Shown piece by piece: positions 58,906 to 64,000 of a DNA stretch of 64,000 bases. Positions within the stretch are counted from its first letter, which is position 1, and each line of letters starts with the position of its first letter. The stretch is from Raoultibacter phocaeensis (lineage in GTDB: Bacteria; Actinomycetota; Coriobacteriia; Coriobacteriales; Eggerthellaceae), in NCBI RefSeq assembly GCF_901411515.1, contig NZ_CABDUX010000002.1, positions 1,240,001 through 1,304,000 of the forward strand. The letters run 5' to 3'. The notes below the pieces were generated by a model, which saw nothing but the letters and a program-made list of their open reading frames with translations, did no database searches and had not been told where the DNA came from. A program made the position numbers and the translations under genes.

Positions 58906-61245
58906 TCAATCTCCGGATACGCCGCTTCCCGCCGCGACCCGCTCCACGAGGTAGCACTTGTGGATCTTAGGGTTGCGGGCGAAATCCTCGGGGATCGTCT
59001 CGGCTGAAATATCGGTCAGGTGCACGCCGTAGCGCTCGAGTTTTTCGGTGTCGGGCTTGAATGAACGGAGGTTGCACGAGAAAACGGCACGCCCCCCTTG
59101 CGCAAGCAAGCGGGAGACGCCGATTACTAGCTCAGCGTGGTCGCGCTGCACCGACCACGTTTCCTTGCCCATCGATTTCGAGTTGGAGAACGTCGGCGGA
59201 TCGACAAAGATAAGATCGTAGCGCCGCTTGCTCGCCCGCTCTTCTGAAATCCACCGCAGGACGTCAGCCCGCACATAGGTGTGGTTGCGGCCCTTGAAGC
59301 CGTTCAGGCGCATATTGCGCTCGGCCCACGAGAGGTAGGTTTGCGAAAGATCCACCGTCACCGTGCTTACCGCACCGCCCCCGGCCGCATGCACGCTGGC
59401 CGTTCCCGTATAGGCGAACAGGTTCAGAAAGCGCGCACCCTTCGCCAGAGAGCCCACGAGCTCTCGCGTTTTGCGGTGATCGAGGAAAATACCCGTATCG
59501 AGGTAGCCACCCAAGTCGACCTCGAACCGGTAGCCCGATTCTTCCGTGCACACGATATGCGAGCGCCCACGCGCATCGCGGTACTGCCCGCCGCCCTTGT
59601 CGCGCCTGCGGGTTTTCGAGAACACGTGCGAGGGGTCCAATCCCAAAACGGTCGGCACGATAGCAAGCGCATCGCGGAACCGCCGCTGCGCCCGCTCGGC
59701 ATCGACAGTCGGCGGTGCCTCGTATTCCGAGATGTGCACGTATCGCTCGCCTGCCGAGCTCGCACCTCCCCCAATCGAGGTGCTGTTCTCGCCCACCCCG
59801 CGACGCGCCTTGCCGCAAGCCTGTTCGACAGCATCGACAACCGACGGACCCGCAGTTTCGTAGAGATCGACGGCAACAGCGAAATCGGGCAGATCGGCGT
59901 CGTAGAGGCGGTAGCACGAGATCCCGTTTTTCCGCGCCCACTTCGTGCGCTCCTTCGCCACCTTGCGAAACCGTGCGATGAACTGGTCGCTCGTGGGCTC
60001 GGCTACCGTCACGTACCGCTCGTCGCCGGCAAGCGAAACGACCTTGAGCTCGATGCGCGCAGAAGGAGCCGTCTCGTAGATACGCAGATCGGCTGCCAAA
60101 GGGCCGTTGTACAACCCCAGGGTTTCGCGCGGCACGAGACCGAGGGCGGTATCGATAGTCGCGTCGGGCGTGATGACGGCGAGCGTCCATCCATCGGGTA
60201 CCGCAGAGACCCCTTGCGCGAGCGCGGCGTACACGCCGGGAAGCTGCGCCTCCGACGAAAGGCGGCTTCCGTAAGGGGGATTGACCGCCACAAGGCCCGG
60301 CGCATCGGTTGCGCCCGTAGCGCCATCTGCTAGAATCTCGCCCATCTGCGCGGCATCCCCTCCGCGGAAATCCACGTACCGGGCAAGACCAGCGCGTTTA
60401 GCGTTTTCCCGGGCGATTTGCACGCTCTTTTCGTCGACATCGGTCCCCACGAGGCGCGGCATCGATTCGAGCCCTGCGGCTAGACGGTCGTCAGCTTCGT
60501 CGATAAGAGCATCCCACAGATCCTCGTCGTGCAGCGCCCATCCCGAAAAGCCCCAGTAGTCGCGCATGATGCCCGGCGCCCTATCGGCTGCGATCATGGC
60601 AGCCTCGATAACGAGCGTCCCCGAACCGCACATGGGGTCGATGAATGTGCCGCACACACGGGCGGTCCGTTCCCATCCCGCCGCGAGCACGATGCCTGCC
60701 GCAAGCGTCTCTTTGAGCGGTGCCTCGGTTTGCACGCCGTCGGTCCGGTAGCCGCGGCGATGAAGCGGCTCGCCCGAAAGGTCGAGCGAAATCGTAGCCT
60801 TCTCGCCGCGCACCGCAACGTCGATTGCCACATCGGGACGTTTCGAGCGCACGTCGGGCCGCGCTCCCCGCGCCTCGCGCAGTGCGTCGCATACGGCATC
60901 CTTCACCTTCACGGCAGTAAACTGGGTGTTGCGCAGATTGTCGTTCATGCCGTGCGCGTACACGGCGATCGTTGCTCCTTCGCCTACGTGCTCGGTCCAA
61001 TCGAGGGCCTTCGCACCTGCATAAAGCGCCTCAGCGTCGGACGCATCGACACGGGCGAGCACGAGCAGTACGCGCGATGCGACGCGCGACCACAGGCAGG
61101 CGCGATACGCTTCTCGCACGGTGCCGAAAAACGCAACGCCCCCTTTGAGGGGACGTACGCGCTGTGCTTTCAGATTCTTCAGTTCGGTTGCCAGAAGCGC
61201 CTCGAAGCCGCTTGCGCACCGTGCATAAAACTCGTAGGTTTCCAC
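58906..61245 (-). CDS. rlmKL: Bifunctional 23S rRNA methyltransferase RlmKL
   Basis: 779 residues. An N-terminal THUMP domain precedes the RlmL methyltransferase (DPMCGSGTLVIEAA and the NPPYGSRL active-site motif). The C-terminal half is the RlmK domain (FLNLFAYTGTASVHA, DPPTFSNSK). It should make m2G2445 and m7G2069 in 23S rRNA. A Ser/Gly-rich linker of about 40 residues between the domains is longer than in E. coli (702 residues). It lies 10 bp downstream of the sigma-factor gene in the same direction. Confidence 0.94.
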   Translation of the reverse strand: METYEFYARCASGFEALLATELKNLKAQRVRPLKGGVAFFGTVREAYRACLWSRVASRVLLVLARVDASDAEALYAGAKALDWTEHVGEGATIAVYAHGMNDNLRNTQFTAVKVKDAVCDALREARGARPDVRSKRPDVAIDVAVRGEKATISLDLSGEPLHRRGYRTDGVQTEAPLKETLAAGIVLAAGWERTARVCGTFIDPMCGSGTLVIEAAMIAADRAPGIMRDYWGFSGWALHDEDLWDALIDEADDRLAAGLESMPRLVGTDVDEKSVQIARENAKRAGLARYVDFRGGDAAQMGEILADGATGATDAPGLVAVNPPYGSRLSSEAQLPGVYAALAQGVSAVPDGWTLAVITPDATIDTALGLVPRETLGLYNGPLAADLRIYETAPSARIELKVVSLAGDERYVTVAEPTSDQFIARFRKVAKERTKWARKNGISCYRLYDADLPDFAVAVDLYETAGPSVVDAVEQACGKARRGVGENSTSIGGGASSAGERYVHISEYEAPPTVDAERAQRRFRDALAIVPTVLGLDPSHVFSKTRRRDKGGGQYRDARGRSHIVCTEESGYRFEVDLGGYLDTGIFLDHRKTRELVGSLAKGARFLNLFAYTGTASVHAAGGGAVSTVTVDLSQTYLSWAERNMRLNGFKGRNHTYVRADVLRWISEERASKRRYDLIFVDPPTFSNSKSMGKETWSVQRDHAELVIGVSRLLAQGGRAVFSCNLRSFKPDTEKLERYGVHLTDISAETIPEDFARNPKIHKCYLVERVAAGSGVSGD

Positions 61246-61255
61246 GTTGTCCGTT

Positions 61256-62521
61256 CTAGTCTTCCAAGTAATCTTTCAGTTTGGAGGAACGGGAGGGATG
61301 GCGCAGCTTCGCGAGCGTCTTGCTCTCGATCTGGCGGATGCGCTCGCGGGTGACGCCGAATTCGCGGCCTACTTCCTCAAGCGTGCGCGGGTGCCCGTCC
61401 TCAAGCCCGAAACGCAGAGAAATAACCTTGCGCTCGCGCTCGGCCAGTCCGTCGAGCACCTTGGAGAGCTGTTCTTGCAGCATCGAGAAGCTTGCGGCGT
61501 CGGGCGGCACCACGGCTGCGTCGTCTTCGATGAAGTCGCCGAGCTGACTGTCTTCCTCTTCGCCGATAGGCGTCTCGAGCGATACCGGCTCCTGCGAGAT
61601 CTTCTGGATTTCGCGAACGCGCTCGGCAGGCAGGCCCATCTCCTTGCCGATCTCCTCGGGGGTGGGTTCCCGTCCGAGCTCCTGAAGGAGCTGGCGCTGG
61701 ATGCGGACAAGCTTGTTGATGGTCTCGACCATGTGCACCGGGATGCGGATGGTGCGCGCCTGGTCGGCGATTGCGCGGGTGATTGCCTGGCGGATCCACC
61801 AGGTAGCGTACGTCGAGAACTTGAAGCCCTTCGTGTAGTCGAACTTCTCGACCGCACGGATGAGCCCAAGGTTGCCTTCCTGGATGAGATCCAAAAACAG
61901 CATGCCGCGGCCGACATAGCGCTTGGCGATGGACACGACGAGGCGCAAATTCGCTTCGACGATCTGCTGTTTGGCGTCGAGGCCGACCTGTTCGATGCGT
62001 GAGAGGCGGCGGCGTTCCCGACGCTCGAGCTCGATGCCCTCGTCCTCGGCCTTCTCAAGCTGCTCGCTCGCTTCGATGCCGGCTTCCATCTTCATGGCGA
62101 GGTCGATTTCCTCAGCGGCAGTCAACAGCGGTACTTTACCGATTTCCTTCAGGTACATGCGCACCGGATCGCCCGTGAGCATGGTGACCGAGGTATCGGT
62201 TGCACGCTTGCGCGATTTGACCTTGCTCTTGCCGCCCACCTTGGGAAGCGGAAGCTCGGCGGCCGCCTTGAGCTCGTCTTCGGGAATGTCCTCGAGCAGC
62301 TCGTCTTCGTTGAAGTTGGTATCGATCTTATCGTCATCGAGAGAATCGGAAACCGACGAGTCGTCGATGACCGAATCGGCATCGGGTTCGACGTCGAGGT
62401 CGTCATCCTCGATCATATCTTCTTCTAATTCAGTGTTCTCGCTGATGGGTTCGTTTGTTGAGGAGATGTTCTTGGAGGCTGGAGCCACGTAGTCTTCCTT
62501 TCCGATCAACGTGTTGCCCAT
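61256..62521 (-). CDS. rpoD: Primary RNA polymerase sigma factor
   Basis: 421 residues from ATG 62521. An acidic, Asp/Glu-rich N-terminus of about 90 residues replaces region 1.1. Region 1.2 begins [20 protein letters not shown]. Regions 2.3-2.4 contain [17 protein letters not shown]. Regions 3 and 4 are complete, and region 4.2 ends [20 protein letters not shown]. This is the housekeeping sigma factor, so this end of the window is core chromosome. The ribosome-binding site is weak; a TTG at 62575 is the only other in-frame start. Confidence 0.95.
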   Translation of the reverse strand: MGNTLIGKEDYVAPASKNISSTNEPISENTELEEDMIEDDDLDVEPDADSVIDDSSVSDSLDDDKIDTNFNEDELLEDIPEDELKAAAELPLPKVGGKSKVKSRKRATDTSVTMLTGDPVRMYLKEIGKVPLLTAAEEIDLAMKMEAGIEASEQLEKAEDEGIELERRERRRLSRIEQVGLDAKQQIVEANLRLVVSIAKRYVGRGMLFLDLIQEGNLGLIRAVEKFDYTKGFKFSTYATWWIRQAITRAIADQARTIRIPVHMVETINKLVRIQRQLLQELGREPTPEEIGKEMGLPAERVREIQKISQEPVSLETPIGEEEDSQLGDFIEDDAAVVPPDAASFSMLQEQLSKVLDGLAERERKVISLRFGLEDGHPRTLEEVGREFGVTRERIRQIESKTLAKLRHPSRSSKLKDYLED

Positions 62522-62628
62522 GCTACGGATATCCTGTTTTTGGGCGCAAAGATTCAGCGAATTAATATACCACAAAAACGGCTTGAGCAGAAGACGGTTT
62601 TTTATTCGTTGAGAAAGGTAGAGAAAGC

Positions 62629-62988
62629 TCAGCTCCTCAGCACCTTTTCCATGGTTTTGCCCTTCGCCAGCTCGTCAACCAGCTTGTCAAGCCAACGGAT
62701 CTGCTGGATCAGCGGATCTTCGATATCCTCGACTCGGATGCCGCACACGGAACCGGTGATCTTGTCGGCATCCGGGTTAATGCGCGGAGCTTCCGCGAAA
62801 AACGTCTCGAAATCGACTCCGCGCTCGATGCATGCGCGCAGCCCTTCCTCGTCATAGCCGGTCAGCCAGCATATGGCCGCGTCCACTTCTTCGCGCGCAC
62901 GCCCTTTCTTCTCGGCTTTCTGAACGTAGAGCGGATATACGCTCGCAAAATTCATAGCGTATAGTTTCGGTTTCGTTTGTTTTGTCAT
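62629..62988 (-). CDS. DUF2200 protein
   Basis: 119 residues. [21 protein letters not shown] at the start and the [20 protein letters not shown]-like end segment (here [16 protein letters not shown]-type) are characteristic of DUF2200, a small all-helical family of unknown function. The ATG overlaps the DUF1905 stop, so it is the last gene of a three-gene operon. Confidence 0.9.
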   Translation of the reverse strand: MTKQTKPKLYAMNFASVYPLYVQKAEKKGRAREEVDAAICWLTGYDEEGLRACIERGVDFETFFAEAPRINPDADKITGSVCGIRVEDIEDPLIQQIRWLDKLVDELAKGKTMEKVLRS

Positions 62989-63320
62989 GCGCGCTCCTTC
63001 ACCGTCACATGCACCGAATCGCCTATGTGCTTGCCAAGCTCGGCGCGGATACTTTTAAGAATCCCGATCACATAGCACACCGAGCCGTCCTCGTGCGTGC
63101 TCCCCATATTGACCACACTGCCGTCATACGGTATGCCGTCGAACGTAGCATGGACCTTCACGCGCCCTTTGCCGAATTCCTCGCGCACGTTGTAAGGAAA
63201 CGTCACGTATGCGCCTCCCTTGCCGACCTCGGACGCCTGGATCATCGCATCGAATTCGTAGGTACGCGGATTCACGACCGCCCCCAACTTGCGCATCCCC
63301 CGATACGAGCTGCACGCCAT
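62985..63320 (-). CDS. DUF1905 protein
   Basis: 111 residues: [34 protein letters not shown] and a C-terminal VHVTVKERA form the DUF1905 beta-barrel. Its start overlaps the end of the DUF1801 gene by about 49 bp if ATG 63320 is used; ATG 63296 would shorten the overlap. Middle gene of a three-gene operon; function unknown. Confidence 0.85.
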   Translation of the reverse strand: MACSSYRGMRKLGAVVNPRTYEFDAMIQASEVGKGGAYVTFPYNVREEFGKGRVKVHATFDGIPYDGSVVNMGSTHEDGSVCYVIGILKSIRAELGKHIGDSVHVTVKERA

Positions 63321-63697
63321 TGAGCGATCTCGGCAATCAAACCGTAGTCGATCGGCTCATCGTAGGGAAACTGGATCGCGCCCTTCGTATGGCGAAGCGT
63401 ACCCACCCTGTCCTGGAACGGGGTAAGCGACAAGTCTCCCGGATAGATTCCGAGATGGTGCTTGAACGCTGCGAAGTGGATGATGTTCTCGCCTTGCCAG
63501 TACGTCGGCATGCGCCACGAAATCTTCTCCTGCGCATTCGGCACCGCCGCGCGGATGGTTTCCCTCACCTTGTACAGCAGCGGCTGAACCGCCTCGGGCT
63601 GATCGGCGATATAGGCATCGACCGCTTCAACATCACCGCCGTAGCAGCTCGCCGCAGCGTTCTCAAGCCTCCGATCGCCGTTCGGGCCTCGCTTCAT
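63272..63697 (-). CDS. DUF1801 (YdhG/frataxin-like) protein
   Basis: 141 residues with AAAGGAGG before the ATG. VDAYIADQPEAVQPLLYKVRETIRAAVP, ISWRMPTYWQGENIIHFAAFK and the GAIQFPYDEPI segment match the DUF1801/YdhG family, whose fold resembles frataxin. It opens the operon with DUF1905 and DUF2200 genes, families that are frequently found together. Confidence 0.88.
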   Translation of the reverse strand: MKRGPNGDRRLENAAASCYGGDVEAVDAYIADQPEAVQPLLYKVRETIRAAVPNAQEKISWRMPTYWQGENIIHFAAFKHHLGIYPGDLSLTPFQDRVGTLRHTKGAIQFPYDEPIDYGLIAEIAQWRAARIGGCASWGRS

Positions 63698-63933
63698 GGC
63701 ACGCCTCCTTTCATATGCGAATGCATACAGGGTACCCGTGCGGATCGAAGCTGCTGCGGTAAAAGGTAATCTGTTTTCAAGCTGGCATGCAAAAGTGCGA
63801 ATCCGCCCCTGCCTGAAACCGCGCGCTCCCTCGGCAACGGACCGTCACGCAACCACCACAAGCTCGTAGGTCTGCGAGAATCCTGCCCAACGCGGCGCTC
63901 CAGTCACGAAGTCTCCACGCCACCCCCATCAGC
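63698..63933. other. Intergenic stretch
   Basis: No gene seen. It separates the DUF operon from a minus-strand gene entering from the right edge. Confidence 0.5.
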
Positions 63934-64000
63934 TCAGTTCGCGCCGCGCTCCTTCCGTCTCAGAAACTCCCTGAGTGCGTCGTAGAGCTGTTCGGCATCG
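63934..64000 (-). CDS. C-terminal end of an unidentified gene
   Basis: The last 21 codons of a minus-strand frame end at TGA 63936-63934. The residues (DAEQLYDALREFLRRKERG) form a charged amphipathic helix, plausible as a protein end, but too short to name. Confidence 0.4.
   Translation of the reverse strand, partial: DAEQLYDALREFLRRKERGAN

Noticed and set aside
1-64000. CRISPR arrays, tRNA or rRNA genes, integrases, prophage
   Set aside because: I looked for evenly spaced repeats, cloverleaf-like segments and recombinase signatures and saw none; the regular repeats found are only pairs of inverted arms.

Overview
The window looks like a chromosome segment from an anaerobic, asaccharolytic member of the Eggerthellaceae (Coriobacteriia; relatives of Eggerthella and Gordonibacter). 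This is inferred from the high GC content, the many molybdopterin (Mo-bisMGD) oxidoreductases, and three regulators that join a membrane domain of about 12 helices to a C-terminal LuxR helix-turn-helix, a design typical of this family. No 16S or other marker allows a species call.

Positions 1-33,640 hold respiratory or catabolic Mo-enzyme loci separated by small regulators. (a) 1-3857: the 5' part of a transhydroxylase-type Mo enzyme, divergent from a LuxR regulator. (b) 4957-13,813: a diguanylate cyclase, two XRE regulators (one with a DUF3796 membrane protein), a DUF389 protein, a nitroreductase, a broken ornithine-cyclodeaminase-like gene followed by a threonine-dehydratase-like enzyme, and a HemN-like radical SAM protein. 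(c) 14,127-21,334, minus strand: LuxR, MFS, Mo oxidoreductase, ferredoxin, MFS. (d) 21,566-28,493: XRE, CorA, a two-subunit pyrogallol-transhydroxylase-like enzyme, and a divergent LuxR. (e) 28,674-33,640: MFS, a 77-residue protein and a DmsAB-like pair, ended by a strong terminator.

Positions 33,700-46,320 are accessory. A two-component system and a LanFEG-like lantibiotic-immunity ABC transporter with a YxeA protein form a cationic-peptide resistance locus, interrupted by two inverted-repeat elements. A beta-lactamase-fold hydrolase, a GNAT, a flavodoxin/HxlR divergent pair, a MarR/membrane/DUF169 operon and a lower-GC orphan follow.

Positions 46,500-56,550 are dense in stress and conflict genes: DNA polymerase IV with a candidate SOS box, an Abi_2 (HEPN) protein directly downstream of a compact structured RNA, an operon joining a flavin/ferredoxin protein, a class M sirtuin, a zinc-type macrodomain and an SRAP protein, a RelE/ParE-type toxin-antitoxin pair, a TetR-controlled but frameshifted MFS gene, and an MqsRA-type pair with a decayed copy of its antitoxin 3' end nearby.

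Positions 56,551-64,000 return to housekeeping: the AmmeMemoRadiSam genes, rlmKL, the primary sigma factor rpoD and three small DUF genes.

The most promising material is the SirTM/macrodomain/SRAP operon, the RNA-Abi locus, the 185-bp two-copy inverted-repeat element, and the LuxR-linked transhydroxylase-like enzymes. All functions are read from sequence motifs and family knowledge; no search was run.
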